64,000 nucleotides of DNA from Acidocella aromatica (GCF_014201825.1 NZ_JACHFJ010000003.1:124001-188000); one strand, 5' to 3'; counted from the stretch's first letter, positions 28,115 to 37,941 are shown. Notes: a model not told the origin generated them from the letters alone. Program-made: numbers and translations.

Positions 28115-28531
28115 ATGATGTCTCCAAAGCGTACCAAGTTCCGCAAGGCGCATAAGGGCCGCATCCACGGCAACGCCAAAGGCAACACGCAGCTGAATTT
28201 CGGCGCGTTCGGCCTGAAGGCGCTGGAGCCGGAGCGTATTACCGCCCGCCAGATCGAGTCTGCCCGCCGCGCCATCACCCGCTGCATGAAGCGTGCCGGC
28301 CGCGTGTGGATCCGCATCTTCCCGGACCTGCCCGTCTCCACCAAGCCCGCCGAAGTGCGTATGGGCTCCGGTAAGGGCAGCCCGGAATTCTGGGTGGCCC
28401 GCGTGCAGCCCGGCCGTATTATGTTCGAGATCGACGGCGTCGCCGAGCCGCTGGCCCGCGAGGCGCTGGCTCTGGGTGCCGCCAAGCTGCCGATCCGCAC
28501 CAAGTTCGTCACCCGTATCGGGGAGGCTTAA
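28115..28531 (+). CDS. rplP: 50S ribosomal protein L16
   Basis: This 138-residue protein, [19 protein letters not shown], has the L16 signature [22 protein letters not shown] and [18 protein letters not shown]16 contacts tRNA in the A and P sites. Two adjacent Met codons are possible starts (28115, 28118). AAGGA about 11 bases upstream slightly favours the first. Confidence 0.97.
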   Translation: MMSPKRTKFRKAHKGRIHGNAKGNTQLNFGAFGLKALEPERITARQIESARRAITRCMKRAGRVWIRIFPDLPVSTKPAEVRMGSGKGSPEFWVARVQPGRIMFEIDGVAEPLAREALALGAAKLPIRTKFVTRIGEA

Positions 28532-28534
28532 GAG

Positions 28535-28741
28535 ATGACCGCTGCTAGTGACATCCGGGTGAAGACCCCGGACGAGCTGAAGAGCCTGCTGCTGGATCTG
28601 CGCAAGGAGCAGTTCAACCTGCGTTTCCAGCGCGCCACCGGCCAGCAGGAAAACACCAGCCGCGTGCGCGCGGTGCGTCGCGAGATCGCGCGGGTGAAGA
28701 CGATTCTGGCTGAGCGCGCGCGTTCGGCTGTGAAGGGTTAA
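28535..28741 (+). CDS. rpmC: 50S ribosomal protein L29
   Basis: This 68-residue helical protein has [22 protein letters not shown] and [17 protein letters not shown]29 sits by the tunnel exit next to L23. It begins three bases after rplP, with AGAG as a weak ribosome site, and probably depends on coupled translation. Confidence 0.96.
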   Translation: MTAASDIRVKTPDELKSLLLDLRKEQFNLRFQRATGQQENTSRVRAVRREIARVKTILAERARSAVKG

Positions 28742-28750
28742 GAGGGTACC

Positions 28751-29014
28751 ATGCCGAAACGTGTTCTGACCGGGCGTGTCGTGAGCGATAAGATGGACAA
28801 GACGATCACCGTGCTTGTCGAGCGTCGCATCATGCATCCGCTGTACAAGAAGTTCATTCGCCGCTCCAAGAAGTACGCGGCGCATGACGAGGGCAATGTG
28901 TGCGTCGAAGGTGATGTGGTTCGCATTGAAGAATGCGCGCCGATCAGCAAGCGCAAGACCTGGGTTGTGACGGAGCGCAACGGCGCCGCCATCACCGACC
29001 AGCAGGCCGGCTGA
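28751..29014 (+). CDS. rpsQ: 30S ribosomal protein S17
   Basis: This 87-residue protein begins [21 protein letters not shown] and carries [18 protein letters not shown], the S17 signature. It is an early-binding protein of the 30S body with an OB fold. It lies between rpmC and rplN in the usual order. Confidence 0.97.
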   Translation: MPKRVLTGRVVSDKMDKTITVLVERRIMHPLYKKFIRRSKKYAAHDEGNVCVEGDVVRIEECAPISKRKTWVVTERNGAAITDQQAG

Positions 29015-29026
29015 GGGGGCTGAACC

Positions 29027-29395
29027 ATGATTATCGTAGAATCCAACCTCGATGTTGCTGACAACTCCGGCGCCCGCCGCGTGCAGTGCATCAAGGTGCT
29101 CGGCGGCTCCAAGCGTAAGACCGCTTCGGTTGGCGATGTCATCGTCGTCTCCGTGAAGGATGCCATCCCCCGTGGCAAGGTGAAGAAGGGTGACGTGCAC
29201 CAGGCGGTTGTCGTGCGCACGGCCTTCCCGGTTCGCCGCGCCGATGGCAGCGCCATTCGCTTCGACCGCAACGCCGCCGTGCTTATCAACAAGCAGATGG
29301 AGCCGATCGGCACCCGTATCTTTGGGCCCGTGGTGCGTGAGCTGCGTGCGAAGAAGTTCATGAAGATCATCAGCCTGGCGCCGGAGGTGCTGTAA
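29027..29395 (+). CDS. rplN: 50S ribosomal protein L14
   Basis: This 122-residue protein begins [20 protein letters not shown] and has the signature [21 protein letters not shown]14 forms an intersubunit bridge and is the docking point of the silencing factor RsfS. Length is invariant in the family. It ends one base before rplX. Confidence 0.98.
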   Translation: MIIVESNLDVADNSGARRVQCIKVLGGSKRKTASVGDVIVVSVKDAIPRGKVKKGDVHQAVVVRTAFPVRRADGSAIRFDRNAAVLINKQMEPIGTRIFGPVVRELRAKKFMKIISLAPEVL

Positions 29396-29396
29396 C

Positions 29397-29717
29397 ATGG
29401 CCGCGCGTATTAAAAAGGGCGACAAGGTGCTGGTTATTTCCGGCGCCGCCAAGGGCTCCCGCGGCGAAGTGCTGCGCGTGATCCCGTCCGAGAACCGTGC
29501 CGTTGTGCAGGGCGTTGCTGTGGCTAAGCACCACACCAAGGCGACCCGCATGGGCGAGCAGGGTGGCATCATCGAGCGTGAGGCCGCCGTGGACCTGTCT
29601 AATCTGGCGCTGATCGACCCCGCCACGGACAAGCCGACCAAGGTTGGCTTCCGCGTGCTGGACGATGGCCGCAAAGTGCGTGTCGCCCGCAAGAGCGGCA
29701 CCGCTATTGAAGGCTGA
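29397..29717 (+). CDS. rplX: 50S ribosomal protein L24
   Basis: This 106-residue protein has an N-terminal KOW motif ([20 protein letters not shown]) that binds 23S rRNA early in assembly, and [21 protein letters not shown] towards the end. It begins one base after rplN, so it is likely translated by coupling. Confidence 0.97.
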   Translation: MAARIKKGDKVLVISGAAKGSRGEVLRVIPSENRAVVQGVAVAKHHTKATRMGEQGGIIEREAAVDLSNLALIDPATDKPTKVGFRVLDDGRKVRVARKSGTAIEG

Positions 29718-29727
29718 GGAGGCCAAT

Positions 29728-30288
29728 ATGAGCGAAGTGAAAGAGCTGCCCCGCCTTCAGAAATACTACCGTGAGGTGGTGCGTGAGCAGCTGCAGAAGG
29801 AGTTCGGCTACTCGAACCCGTTCGAGGTGCCGTCCCTGCAGAAGATCGTGATCAACATGGGCGTTGGCGAAGCCGCCGCTGACCAGAAGAAGCTGGAAGC
29901 CGCGCTGGCCGAGCTGACGCTGATCTCCGGTCAGAAGCCTGTGAAGACGCTGGCGAAAAAGGCGATTGCTGGCTTCAAGATCCGTGCTGGCCTGCCGATC
30001 GGGTGCAAGGTGACCCTGCGCCGCGACCGCATGTACGAATTTCTTGATCGTCTTGTGACGATTGCGCTGCCTCGCGTGCGTGACTTCCGTGGAATGCCTG
30101 CTAATAAGGGCTTCGACGGACGCGGAAACTACGCCATGGGCCTCAAGGAACAGATCATTTTCCCTGAGATCGTCTATGACAAGGTCGATGCGATCCGTGG
30201 CATGGACATCATCTTCGTCACCAGCGCGAAGACCGATGCCGAGGCCAAGGCGTTGCTGAAGGGTTTCAACTTGCCGTTCCAGAAGTGA
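29728..30288 (+). CDS. rplE: 50S ribosomal protein L5
   Basis: From ATG 29728 this is a 186-residue protein with [13 protein letters not shown] and [19 protein letters not shown], and the C-terminal [19 protein letters not shown]5 binds 5S rRNA and contacts P-site tRNA. GAGGAGG seven or so bases before the ATG is a strong ribosome site. The open frame from 29644 overlaps rplX and is not L5. A 69-base spacer follows before rpsN. Confidence 0.97.
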   Translation: MSEVKELPRLQKYYREVVREQLQKEFGYSNPFEVPSLQKIVINMGVGEAAADQKKLEAALAELTLISGQKPVKTLAKKAIAGFKIRAGLPIGCKVTLRRDRMYEFLDRLVTIALPRVRDFRGMPANKGFDGRGNYAMGLKEQIIFPEIVYDKVDAIRGMDIIFVTSAKTDAEAKALLKGFNLPFQK

Positions 30289-30357
30289 GCGGCATCGCGA
30301 AAATTTTTGTTGGAAAACGGCTGGTAGAGACTGGCAGGTTCCGGAGGGTATCAGAAG

Positions 30358-30663
30358 ATGGCTAAGACATCGCAGGTCAACCGAAACGGCAAGCGTGAGC
30401 GCATGGCCGCCCGTGATCAGGCGAAACGTGCAACGCTGAAGGCGACGATCATGGATCGTTCGCTGCCGGTGGAAGACCGCTTTGAGGCGAGCCTCAAGCT
30501 CGCGCAGCTGCCGCGCAACGGCGCGAAGGTTCGCGTGCGCCTGCGTTGCGAGCTCACGGGTCGCGCCCGTGGCAATTATCGTAAGTTTAAGCTTTGCCGT
30601 GTCGCCTTCCGCGATCTGGCGAGCACCGGGCAGATCCCCGGTGTCACCAAGGCCAGCTGGTAA
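30358..30663 (+). CDS. rpsN: 30S ribosomal protein S14, zinc-independent long form
   Basis: This 101-residue protein ends with the S14 signature [22 protein letters not shown]. It lacks the four-cysteine zinc site of the short S14 form, so it is the C-minus type that does not need zinc. GGAGGG lies upstream. The 69-base gap after rplE is larger than elsewhere in the spc group, but no hairpin terminator was seen in it. Confidence 0.97.
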   Translation: MAKTSQVNRNGKRERMAARDQAKRATLKATIMDRSLPVEDRFEASLKLAQLPRNGAKVRVRLRCELTGRARGNYRKFKLCRVAFRDLASTGQIPGVTKASW

Positions 30664-30681
30664 GGAAAGGGCGGTTTAAAA

Positions 30682-31080
30682 ATGTCGATGTCCGATCCTT
30701 TGGGCGATATGCTCACCCGTATTCGTAACGCGCAGCACGCTCGTCTGACGTCTTGCGTTGCGCCTGCTTCCAACCTGCGCGCCAACGTGCTGGACGTCCT
30801 GAAGCGCGAAGGCTTCATCCGCGGTTTCGCCCGCGAGGAAGTGCGCCCCGGCATTGCTCAGCTCCGCATTGAGCTGAAGTACAATGACGGTCAGCCGGTG
30901 ATCAAGGAGATCAGCCGCGTGTCCCGTCCGGGCCGCCGCGTTTACTCCAAGATCAAGGAGCTGCCGCGCGTCTATAATGGTCTGGGTGTTTCCATCCTCT
31001 CCACGCCGCGCGGCGTGATGAGCGATGTCGAGGCCCGCGCTGCCAATGTCGGCGGCGAAGTTCTCTGCCGCGTCTTCTAA
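30682..31080 (+). CDS. rpsH: 30S ribosomal protein S8
   Basis: This 132-residue protein has [16 protein letters not shown] near the start and the C-terminal signature [17 protein letters not shown]8 organises the 30S central domain and in E. coli represses the spc operon. Starts at 30682 and 30688 are both possible, and the second would remove two residues. AAGGAAAG lies upstream of both. Confidence 0.97.
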   Translation: MSMSDPLGDMLTRIRNAQHARLTSCVAPASNLRANVLDVLKREGFIRGFAREEVRPGIAQLRIELKYNDGQPVIKEISRVSRPGRRVYSKIKELPRVYNGLGVSILSTPRGVMSDVEARAANVGGEVLCRVF

Positions 31081-31094
31081 GGGAGGGAGCAGAT

Positions 31095-31628
31095 ATGTCG
31101 CGCGTAGGCAAATATCCCGTCGAGATCCCCGCTGGCGTCACCGTTGCGCTGGCCGACAACGTGATCACGGCGAAGGGCAAGCTGGGCGAGCTGAAACTCG
31201 CCCTCACGGATCTGGTCGAGGCCAAGATCGAAGGCAACAAGGTCTCGGTTGAGCCGAAGACCAAGGCTGCCCAGGCCCGTATGATGTGGGGCACCACCCG
31301 TGCCAACATCGCCAACATGGTGAAGGGTGTGTCGCAGGGCTACTCGAAGACGCTGGAGATCACCGGTACCGGTTACCGCGCTGCGGTGCAGGGGGCCAAT
31401 CTGGTGGTCAACCTCGGATTCTCCCACGATGTGGTGTACCCGATCCCGGCCGGGATCAAGGTGACCTGTGAGAAGCCGACCTCGATCAAGGTCGAGGGTG
31501 TGGACAAGCGTCAGGTTGGTCAGGTCTGCGCCGAGCTGCGCAGCCACCGTCCGCCCGAGCCGTATAAGGGCAAGGGTGTTAAGTTCGAAGGCGAGGCGAT
31601 CCGCCGGAAAGAGGGTAAGAAGAAATAA
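31095..31628 (+). CDS. rplF: 50S ribosomal protein L6
   Basis: This 177-residue protein begins [15 protein letters not shown] and ends with the family signature [17 protein letters not shown]6 stabilises the factor-binding region next to the sarcin-ricin loop. GGGAGG is a good ribosome site. Its stop TAA shares one base with the rplR start (TAATG). Confidence 0.97.
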   Translation: MSRVGKYPVEIPAGVTVALADNVITAKGKLGELKLALTDLVEAKIEGNKVSVEPKTKAAQARMMWGTTRANIANMVKGVSQGYSKTLEITGTGYRAAVQGANLVVNLGFSHDVVYPIPAGIKVTCEKPTSIKVEGVDKRQVGQVCAELRSHRPPEPYKGKGVKFEGEAIRRKEGKKK

Positions 31629-31990
31629 TGTCGAGCAATCTGGAATTGCAGGCGCGCCGCCGGGCCCGTCTCCGCTATCAGCTCCGGCAGAAGTCGGGCG
31701 GGCGTCCGCGCTTGTCCGTGTTCCGCTCTGGCAAGCACATCTACGCCCAGATCATCGACGACGCCCAGGGCTGCACCCTGGCCGCCGCTTCGACCCTGGA
31801 CAAAGATCTGAAGGCTGCGCTGCGCACCGGCGCCGACAAGGATGCCGCCACCGCCGTGGGCAAGCTGATCGCCGAGCGCTCCAAGGCTGCTGGCGTTGTC
31901 TCCGTGGTATTCGACCGCGGTTCTTATCTGTATCATGGCCGGGTGAAAGCCCTGGCAGAGGCGGCCCGCGAGGGCGGCCTCGACTTCTAA
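31628..31990 (+). CDS. rplR: 50S ribosomal protein L18
   Basis: This 120-residue protein has [18 protein letters not shown] and ends [21 protein letters not shown]18 binds 5S rRNA with L5. It overlaps rplF by one base, so reinitiation is likely. Confidence 0.97.
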   Translation: MSSNLELQARRRARLRYQLRQKSGGRPRLSVFRSGKHIYAQIIDDAQGCTLAAASTLDKDLKAALRTGADKDAATAVGKLIAERSKAAGVVSVVFDRGSYLYHGRVKALAEAAREGGLDF

Positions 31991-32002
31991 GAGGGTTTGC
32001 AC

Positions 32003-32593
32003 ATGGCACGTGAAGCACGCGAAGGCGGCAGCGGCGGCAGGAATCGCGAACGCGAGCGCGAGCGCGAGGCTGGTGACGAGTTCGTCGACAAGCTGGTGAC
32101 GATCAACCGCGTCGCCAAGGTCGTGAAGGGTGGTCGCCGGTTTGCGTTTGCCGCTCTGGTCGTCGTTGGCGACCAGAAGGGCCGCGTTGGCTACGGCGCT
32201 GGCAAGGCCCGTGAGGTTCCCGAGGCGATCCGCAAGGCGACCGAGCGCGCGAAGAAGACCATGATTCGCGTTCCGATGAAGGAAGGCCGCACGCTGCACC
32301 ACGACGTGCGCGGCATCTTCGGCGCGGGTGATGTCGTCATCCGTTCGGCTCCGGCCGGTACCGGTATCATCGCCGGTGGCCCGCTGCGCGCCGTGTTCGA
32401 GACCCTGGGCATTGGCGACGTGGTTGCCAAGTCCCTGGGTAGCCGTAACCCGCACAACATGGTGAAGGCGACCTTCGCCGCGCTGGCCAACGTGACCAGC
32501 CCGCGCCAGGTGGCTAGCCGCCGTGGCAAGAAGGTGGCGGATCTGTATGGCCCGGCCCACAAGGAAGCGGCCGTGGAGGTGAGCGATGTCTGA
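32003..32593 (+). CDS. rpsE: 30S ribosomal protein S5
   Basis: From ATG 32003 this is a 196-residue protein. The S5 signature begins [21 protein letters not shown], followed by [15 protein letters not shown]5 affects accuracy and the mRNA channel helicase activity. The N-terminal tail has an Arg-Glu repeat (NRERERERE), encoded by near-identical CGCGAG units at about 32044-32068, likely disordered. GAGGG (31991-31995) fits the ATG. A TTG two codons earlier is less likely. The end overlaps rpmD by eight bases. Confidence 0.97.
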   Translation: MAREAREGGSGGRNREREREREAGDEFVDKLVTINRVAKVVKGGRRFAFAALVVVGDQKGRVGYGAGKAREVPEAIRKATERAKKTMIRVPMKEGRTLHHDVRGIFGAGDVVIRSAPAGTGIIAGGPLRAVFETLGIGDVVAKSLGSRNPHNMVKATFAALANVTSPRQVASRRGKKVADLYGPAHKEAAVEVSDV

Positions 32594-32774
32594 TAAGAAG
32601 ATTCGGATCACGCAGGTCGCGTCTGGCAACGGGCGCAAGCCTGGCCAGCAGGCGACCCTGATCGGTCTTGGTCTGAACAAGATCAGCAAGACCATCGAGG
32701 TCACCGCTACGCCGGAAGTGCTGGGCATGGTCAACAAGGTCAAGCACCTGCTGAAGGTCGAGGAGCTGGCGTAA
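32586..32774 (+). CDS. rpmD: 50S ribosomal protein L30
   Basis: This 62-residue protein has [20 protein letters not shown] and a C-terminal [13 protein letters not shown], typical of L30. The start lies inside the last codons of rpsE in another frame, an eight-base overlap that suggests coupled translation. Confidence 0.96.
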   Translation: MSDKKIRITQVASGNGRKPGQQATLIGLGLNKISKTIEVTATPEVLGMVNKVKHLLKVEELA

Positions 32775-32799
32775 GCCGCTCCGTGCAAGGATATTCGTC

Positions 32800-33285
32800 A
32801 TGAAACTCAATGAAATTCGCGACAATCCCGGCGCCCGGCTGAAGTCCAAGCGCCTTGGCCGCGGCATCGGCTCCGGCAAGGGCAAGACCTCCGGTAAGGG
32901 TGTGAAGGGTCAGAAGGCTCGTGAGGGCGTGTCCCTGAACGGCTTCGAGGGTGGTCAGCTCCCGATCTACCGTCGTCTGCCGAAGCGTGGCTTCACCAAC
33001 ATCAACCGCAAAGAGTACGCGCCGCTGAACCTCGGCACGCTCGAAGCGGCGATCGAGTCCGGCAAGCTGGATGCGTCTCAGCCGATCACCGAGGCCGTTC
33101 TGGCCGAGGCCGGCGTGGTCCGCCTGAACAAGGTGGAAGGCGTGCGCCTGCTCGCCCGCGGCACCATCAGCAAGGCTGTGACCATCGAAGTCTCCGGCGC
33201 TTCCGCTGCGGCTGTTGCCGCGGTTGAGCAGGCCGGTGGCAAGGTGACCACCCTGGTTGCCAAGGCTGACGCCGAAGCCGCCTAA
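32800..33285 (+). CDS. rplO: 50S ribosomal protein L15
   Basis: This 161-residue protein has the Gly/Lys-rich N-terminal extension [19 protein letters not shown], which threads into 23S rRNA, and a globular C-terminal domain ending in an Ala-rich stretch. The next gene, secY, lies 112 bases away behind a strong terminator. rplO is therefore the last ribosomal gene before a break in the operon. Confidence 0.97.
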   Translation: MKLNEIRDNPGARLKSKRLGRGIGSGKGKTSGKGVKGQKAREGVSLNGFEGGQLPIYRRLPKRGFTNINRKEYAPLNLGTLEAAIESGKLDASQPITEAVLAEAGVVRLNKVEGVRLLARGTISKAVTIEVSGASAAAVAAVEQAGGKVTTLVAKADAEAA

Positions 33286-33327
33286 GCCTCTTGCCTCTGC
33301 CGGAGAAAATCCGGCAAATAGCGCTGT

Positions 33328-33375
33328 AAAACGGCGCTTGCCTGTAGCGCTAAGCACTGGCAAGCGCCGTTTTTT
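33328..33375 (+). terminator. Strong intrinsic terminator between rplO and secY
   Basis: AAAACGGCGCTTGCC (33328-33342) pairs perfectly with GGCAAGCGCCGTTTT (33359-33373) over 15 bp, with a 16-base loop and T-run to 33375. A smaller hairpin GCCGGA/TCCGGC lies just upstream at about 33299-33315. It stands between genes that are normally cotranscribed, so secY and adk may depend on readthrough or on an unrecognised promoter. Confidence 0.85.
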
Positions 33376-33397
33376 ATTGGATGATAAGGATAGATTA

Positions 33398-34735
33398 ATG
33401 GCATCCGCCGCTGAACAGATGGCCGCGAACCTCAATTTGGGCGCATTCGGCAAGGCCACGGAGCTGCGCAAGCGCATCTGGTTTACTCTGGGCGCGCTGA
33501 TTGTGTTCCGTTTGGGTACATATATTCCGGTTCCCGGCGTGGACGCGACCGTGATGGCGCATCTGATGACGCAGAACGGTGGCGGCATCCTTGGCATGTT
33601 CAACATGTTCACGGGCGGCGCGCTTGGCCGCATGACCATCTTCGCCCTCAACATCCTGCCCTATATCAGCGCCAGCATCATCATTCAGCTGATGTCCACG
33701 ACCATCCCGGCGCTGGAGGCGATGAAGAAAGAGGGCGACTCGGGCCGTCAGCGCATCACCCAGTACACGCGCTATCTCACCGTCATCATTGCCACGGCGC
33801 AGGCCTACGGCATCGCGGTCAGCCTGGAGCGAGTGAAGAGCGCGCTTGGGCCCGCCGTGATCGACCCCGGCCTGTTCTTCGAGTTCACCGCGGTGGTCAC
33901 ACTGGTTGGCGGCACCGTGTTCGTGATGTGGCTTGGCGAGCAGATCACTTCGCGCGGCATTGGCACCGGCTCCAGTCTCATCATCTTCGCCGGTATCGTC
34001 GCCAACATGCCGGTCGCCATCGCCAATATCCTGGAGCTGGGCTCCACCGGTGCGCTGTCCACCATCTTTATCATCACGTTCTTCGTCGCGGCGCTGTTGG
34101 TCATCGGCTTCATCGTGTTCATGGAGCGCGCGCAGCGCCGGATTCTCATCCAGCATCCCAAGCGCCAGATCGGCCAGCGCATCTATGGCGGCGAGAGCAA
34201 CTACATGCCGCTCAAGGTGAACGCCTCGGGCGTGATGCCGCCGATCTTCGCCAGCTCCCTGCTGGTCATCCCTGCCACCTTCGTCGGCTTCTCGGCGGGC
34301 GGCCCCGGTTGGCTGCAGGCCCTGGCGCACCAGCTTTCCCGCGGTCAGCCGCTGTATATGCTTCTGTTTGCCGCGCTGATCATGACTTTCTCTTTCGTCT
34401 GGGCTGCGATCGCCTTCAACCCTGAAGAAACGGCCGAGAACCTGAAGAAGAACGGCGCCTTCATCCCCGGCATCCGCCCGGGCAGCAATACGGCGAAGTA
34501 TTTCGACACCGTGCTTACCCGCCTCACCGCCATCGGCGCGGTATATCTCGTGCTGGTCTGCCTGCTGCCGGACTTCGCCATGAGCAATTACAGTCTGCCG
34601 TTCTATTTTGGTGGCACGTCTCTGCTGATCATGGTCTCGGTAACCATGGATACGGTGACGCAGGTCCAGTCGCATCTGCTGGCGCATCAGTACGAAGGGC
34701 TGATCCGCAAGGGGCGCGGTAAAAACCGCAAGTAA
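33398..34735 (+). CDS. secY: Protein translocase channel subunit SecY
   Basis: From ATG 33398 this is a 445-residue inner-membrane protein with about ten hydrophobic segments, the core of the Sec channel. Recognisable regions are RIWFTLGALIVFRLGTYIPVPGVD (first membrane helix), the plug-side GGILGMFNMFTGG, and the C-terminal HQYEGLIRKGR. AAGGA (33386-33390) lies seven bases upstream. The frame stays open to 33257 but that part crosses the terminator and is not SecY. Its partner secE is not in this window. Confidence 0.97.
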   Translation: MASAAEQMAANLNLGAFGKATELRKRIWFTLGALIVFRLGTYIPVPGVDATVMAHLMTQNGGGILGMFNMFTGGALGRMTIFALNILPYISASIIIQLMSTTIPALEAMKKEGDSGRQRITQYTRYLTVIIATAQAYGIAVSLERVKSALGPAVIDPGLFFEFTAVVTLVGGTVFVMWLGEQITSRGIGTGSSLIIFAGIVANMPVAIANILELGSTGALSTIFIITFFVAALLVIGFIVFMERAQRRILIQHPKRQIGQRIYGGESNYMPLKVNASGVMPPIFASSLLVIPATFVGFSAGGPGWLQALAHQLSRGQPLYMLLFAALIMTFSFVWAAIAFNPEETAENLKKNGAFIPGIRPGSNTAKYFDTVLTRLTAIGAVYLVLVCLLPDFAMSNYSLPFYFGGTSLLIMVSVTMDTVTQVQSHLLAHQYEGLIRKGRGKNRK

Positions 34736-34755
34736 ATACAAGGAGGAGCAACAAC

Positions 34756-35427
34756 GTGGAACTGATCCTTTTAGGCCCGCCCGGCGCTGGCAAAGGCACG
34801 CAATCCAAGCTGCTGGAGGAGCGCTACGGCATCGCCCAGATCTCCACTGGCGATATGCTGCGCGCCGAGGTGAAGGCGGGCAGCCCGATCGGGCTGGAGG
34901 CCAAGGCCGTGATGGATGCCGGCAAGCTGGTGTCGGACGACATCCTGATCCGCATGATCGGCGAGCGCATCAAGCGCGAGGATTGCGCCAACGGCTTCAT
35001 CCTGGATGGCTTCCCCCGCACCGTGCCGCAGGCCGAAGCGCTGGATAAGCTGCTGCACGAGGCGGCGGTGGATCTGGACGCGGTGATCGAGCTCCGAGTC
35101 GACGAGGCCGCCCTGGTCGAGCGCATTTCCGGCCGCTTCACCTGCGCCAAATGCGGCGAGGGCTACCACGACACGTTCAAGCAGCCGAAAGCGGCTGGCG
35201 TGTGCGACAAATGCGGCGGCACCGAGTTCATCCGCCGCCCGGACGACAAGGCCGAGACCGTGCATGCGCGCCTGGAGGCCTATAACGCCCAGACGGCCCC
35301 GATTCTGCCCTACTACAAGGCCAAGGGGCGGTTGTTCAGCGTGGACGGCATGGCCGAGATGGATGAGGTTGAGCGCCAGATCGAGGCGGTTTTGCGCCAG
35401 GTTGGCGTATCCGCCGCGAAGGCCTGA
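34756..35427 (+). CDS. adk: Adenylate kinase, zinc-binding long form
   Basis: From GTG 34756 this is a 223-residue enzyme that converts ATP plus AMP to two ADP. The P-loop is GPPGAGKGTQ (residues 7-16), DGFPRT contributes to the AMP site, and the LID domain holds four cysteines (CAKC then CDKC), indicating a structural zinc. The start is GTG with AGGAGG about ten bases upstream. It follows secY by 20 bases in the usual order. Confidence 0.97.
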   Translation: MELILLGPPGAGKGTQSKLLEERYGIAQISTGDMLRAEVKAGSPIGLEAKAVMDAGKLVSDDILIRMIGERIKREDCANGFILDGFPRTVPQAEALDKLLHEAAVDLDAVIELRVDEAALVERISGRFTCAKCGEGYHDTFKQPKAAGVCDKCGGTEFIRRPDDKAETVHARLEAYNAQTAPILPYYKAKGRLFSVDGMAEMDEVERQIEAVLRQVGVSAAKA

Positions 35428-35470
35428 CATCAACTCTTGACAAGCCTCACGAAAAATTGATCAGTCGTTG

Positions 35471-35532
35471 TTGACTCTAAGTTCGCGGGCGCTATAACCC
35501 GCTTTCTGCGGCGCTCCCGGGTGGGGCGCCGC
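35471..35532 (+). promoter_or_regulatory. Strong promoter and leader hairpin of the rpsM-rpsK-rpoA-rplQ operon
   Basis: TTGACT (35471-35476) and TATAAC (35493-35498), 16 bases apart, form one of the best sigma-70 matches in the window. Another TTGACA at 35437 lacks a good -10. The predicted start near 35505 is followed at once by GCGGCGC/GCGCCGC (35508-35514 with 35526-35532). The alpha operon can therefore be transcribed apart from the S10-spc genes. S4, the alpha-operon repressor in E. coli, is not encoded here. Confidence 0.7.
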
Positions 35533-35560
35533 TACTTGTTATGACCTCAGGAGAGACCAC

Positions 35561-35938
35561 GTGGCGCGTATTGCCGGCGTAAACATTCCCACGAACAAGC
35601 GTGTTGTGATCAGCCTTCGCTACATCTACGGCATCGGCCCGGCGAAGGCTCAGGAGATTTGCACGGCACTGGCCATCCCTGACGAGCGCCGGGTTAACCA
35701 GCTCTCCGACGAAGAGATCCAGCGCCTGCGCGAGATCATCGACCGCGACTTCCGCGTTGAGGGCGACCTCCGCCGCGAAGTGGCGATGAACATCAAGCGC
35801 CTTATGGACCTGGGCTGCTACCGCGGCCTGCGTCACCGTAAGGGGCTGCCGGTCCGCGGTCAGCGCACCCACACCAACGCCCGCACCCGCAAGGGCAAGG
35901 CTGTTGCCATCGCCGGCAAGAAGAAAGCCACCCGCTAA
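35561..35938 (+). CDS. rpsM: 30S ribosomal protein S13
   Basis: From GTG 35561 this is a 125-residue protein, [15 protein letters not shown] onward, with [11 protein letters not shown] and the C-terminal [22 protein letters not shown]13 contacts P-site tRNA and forms a bridge to the 50S subunit. AGGAGAG lies just before the GTG. No ATG start fits the conserved N-terminus. Confidence 0.97.
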   Translation: MARIAGVNIPTNKRVVISLRYIYGIGPAKAQEICTALAIPDERRVNQLSDEEIQRLREIIDRDFRVEGDLRREVAMNIKRLMDLGCYRGLRHRKGLPVRGQRTHTNARTRKGKAVAIAGKKKATR

Positions 35939-35974
35939 TTTTCCGCGCATAGCGTCAGAAACAGGAATACCGAT

Positions 35975-36367
35975 ATGGCGAAGCCCGCCTCTTCTCGTCC
36001 CCGCAAGAAAGAACGCAAGAACATCATCGCCGGTGTTGCGCACGTTCTCGCCAGCTTCAACAACACGATGGTCAACATCACGGACGCGCAGGGCAACACC
36101 ATTGCCTGGTCGACCGCTGGTAGCCAGGGCTTCAAGGGTAGCCGCAAGTCCACCCCGTATGCCGCTCAGGTTGCCGCCGAAGACGCTGGCCGCAAGGCCC
36201 GCGAGCACGGCATGGAGACCCTCGAGATCGAGGTGAGCGGTCCTGGTTCGGGACGTGAGAGCGCGCTGCGCGCCCTGCAGGCCGTGGGCTTCCAGATTTC
36301 CGCGATTCGCGACCTGACGCCGATCCCGCATAATGGCTGCCGGCCGCGCAAGCGCCGCCGCGTCTAA
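35975..36367 (+). CDS. rpsK: 30S ribosomal protein S11
   Basis: This 130-residue protein has [20 protein letters not shown], the S11 signature [15 protein letters not shown], and the end [19 protein letters not shown]11 forms part of the mRNA exit channel platform. It lies 36 bases after rpsM and 67 before rpoA. Confidence 0.98.
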   Translation: MAKPASSRPRKKERKNIIAGVAHVLASFNNTMVNITDAQGNTIAWSTAGSQGFKGSRKSTPYAAQVAAEDAGRKAREHGMETLEIEVSGPGSGRESALRALQAVGFQISAIRDLTPIPHNGCRPRKRRRV

Positions 36368-36434
36368 TCTGGGTTCGGTTTTTCTTTAGGCCGGGGTGGA
36401 GTCTTATCCCCCGCCCAGGCCGGAGGGGTGAAAG

Positions 36435-37469
36435 TTGAAAGACTCTACTTTGTCTCTGCAACGCAATTGGCAGTTGCTGATTAAGCCGGAGCAGCTCGAC
36501 GTCGAATTTGGTGCCGATGCTTCCCGCGTCGCCACCATCGTCGCCGAGCCGCTGGAGCGGGGCTTCGGCCTCACGCTCGGCAACGCGCTGCGCCGTATCC
36601 TGCTCTCCTCGCTGCAGGGCGCCGCCGTCACGGCAGTCCGTATCGATGGCGTGCTGCATGAGTTCTCCACCCTCGCCGGCGTGCGCGAGGACGTGACCGA
36701 CATCGTGCTCAACATCAAGCAGCTCGCTGTGCGCATGCATGGCGAGGGGCCGAAGCGTATGGTGCTGACCGCGACCGGCCCGGGCGAGGTCAAGGCCGGG
36801 CAGATCCAGGCTGGCCACGATATCGAGATCATGAACCCTGAACTCGTGCTCTGCACGCTGGACGAGGGCGCGACGCTCGGTATGGAATTCACCGTCGGCT
36901 CCGGCCGCGGGTACGAGGCGGCTTCCGCCAACCGTCCCGAGGACGCGCCGATCGGCCTGATCCCGGTCGATGCCATCTACTCCCCGGTGCGCCGCGTGTC
37001 CTACAAGGTCGAGAAGACCCGCGTGGGCCAGGTGACGGATTATGACAAGCTCATCCTGGAAGTGGAAACCAACGGCGCGGTGACGCCGGAGGACGCCGTG
37101 GCCCTGGCCGCGCGCATCCTGCAGGACCAGCTCAGCATGTTCGTGAACTTCGAGGAGCCGCAGCGCGCCCGCCCCGAAGAGCCGCGCATCGAGCTGCCCT
37201 TCAACCCGAACCTGCTGCGCAAGGTGGACGAGCTGGAGCTCTCCGTGCGTTCCGCCAACTGCCTGAAGAACGACAATATCGTGTATATTGGCGACCTCGT
37301 GCAGAAGAGCGAGCAGGAAATGCTGCGCACGCCGAATTTCGGCCGCAAATCTTTGAACGAAATCAAGGAAGTGCTGACTGTCATGGGGCTCTCCCTTGGC
37401 ATGACGGTGCCGGATTGGCCGCCCGAGAATATCGAGGAACTGGCCAAGCGCTCGGACCAGCCTTTCTAA
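36435..37469 (+). CDS. rpoA: DNA-directed RNA polymerase alpha subunit
   Basis: This 344-residue subunit has an N-terminal dimerisation domain ([23 protein letters not shown]) and a C-terminal DNA-binding domain ([21 protein letters not shown]). The C-terminal domain contacts promoter UP elements and activators. The start is TTG 36435, eight bases after GGAGG (36422-36426). A GTG at 36428 is out of frame. No in-frame ATG lies near the conserved RNWQLLIKP, so TTG is the best choice. A TTG start is unusual for such a gene. Confidence 0.95.
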   Translation: MKDSTLSLQRNWQLLIKPEQLDVEFGADASRVATIVAEPLERGFGLTLGNALRRILLSSLQGAAVTAVRIDGVLHEFSTLAGVREDVTDIVLNIKQLAVRMHGEGPKRMVLTATGPGEVKAGQIQAGHDIEIMNPELVLCTLDEGATLGMEFTVGSGRGYEAASANRPEDAPIGLIPVDAIYSPVRRVSYKVEKTRVGQVTDYDKLILEVETNGAVTPEDAVALAARILQDQLSMFVNFEEPQRARPEEPRIELPFNPNLLRKVDELELSVRSANCLKNDNIVYIGDLVQKSEQEMLRTPNFGRKSLNEIKEVLTVMGLSLGMTVPDWPPENIEELAKRSDQPF

Positions 37470-37492
37470 AGTATTAACAGGAACACTTCATC

Positions 37493-37918
37493 ATGCGTCA
37501 CGGTCTCAGCGGTCGTAAACTCGGCGTCACCTCCTCTCATCGCGCTGCCATGTTCCGCAACATGGCGGTCGCACTCATCAAGCATGAGCAGATCACCACC
37601 ACCCTGCCGAAAGCCAAGGAGCTTCGCCCGGTCGTGGAGAAGCTGATCACGCTCGGCAAGCGCGGTGGGCTGCATGCCCAGCGTCAGGCTTTCGATCAGC
37701 TCCGCGATGAGACGATCGTCGCCAAGCTGTTCTCCACTGTGGCCGAGCGCTACAAGACCCGCGCCGGTGGCTACACCCGCGTGCTGAAGGCCGGCATGCG
37801 TTATGGCGATGCCGCCGACATGGCCGTGATCGAGCTGGTGGAGCGCGACGTTTCCGCCAAGGGCCAGGACTCCGGCCCGAAGCCGGTAGTGGCCGCCGAG
37901 GCTGAAGGCGAAGAGTAA
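37493..37918 (+). CDS. rplQ: 50S ribosomal protein L17
   Basis: This 141-residue protein begins [20 protein letters not shown] and has [16 protein letters not shown]17 lies near the exit tunnel. It ends the ribosomal block and is followed by a near-perfect terminator. The C-terminal tail (about 120-141) is acidic and variable. Confidence 0.97.
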   Translation: MRHGLSGRKLGVTSSHRAAMFRNMAVALIKHEQITTTLPKAKELRPVVEKLITLGKRGGLHAQRQAFDQLRDETIVAKLFSTVAERYKTRAGGYTRVLKAGMRYGDAADMAVIELVERDVSAKGQDSGPKPVVAAEAEGEE

Positions 37919-37941
37919 GTCTTCGCCTTAACTGGTAAAGC

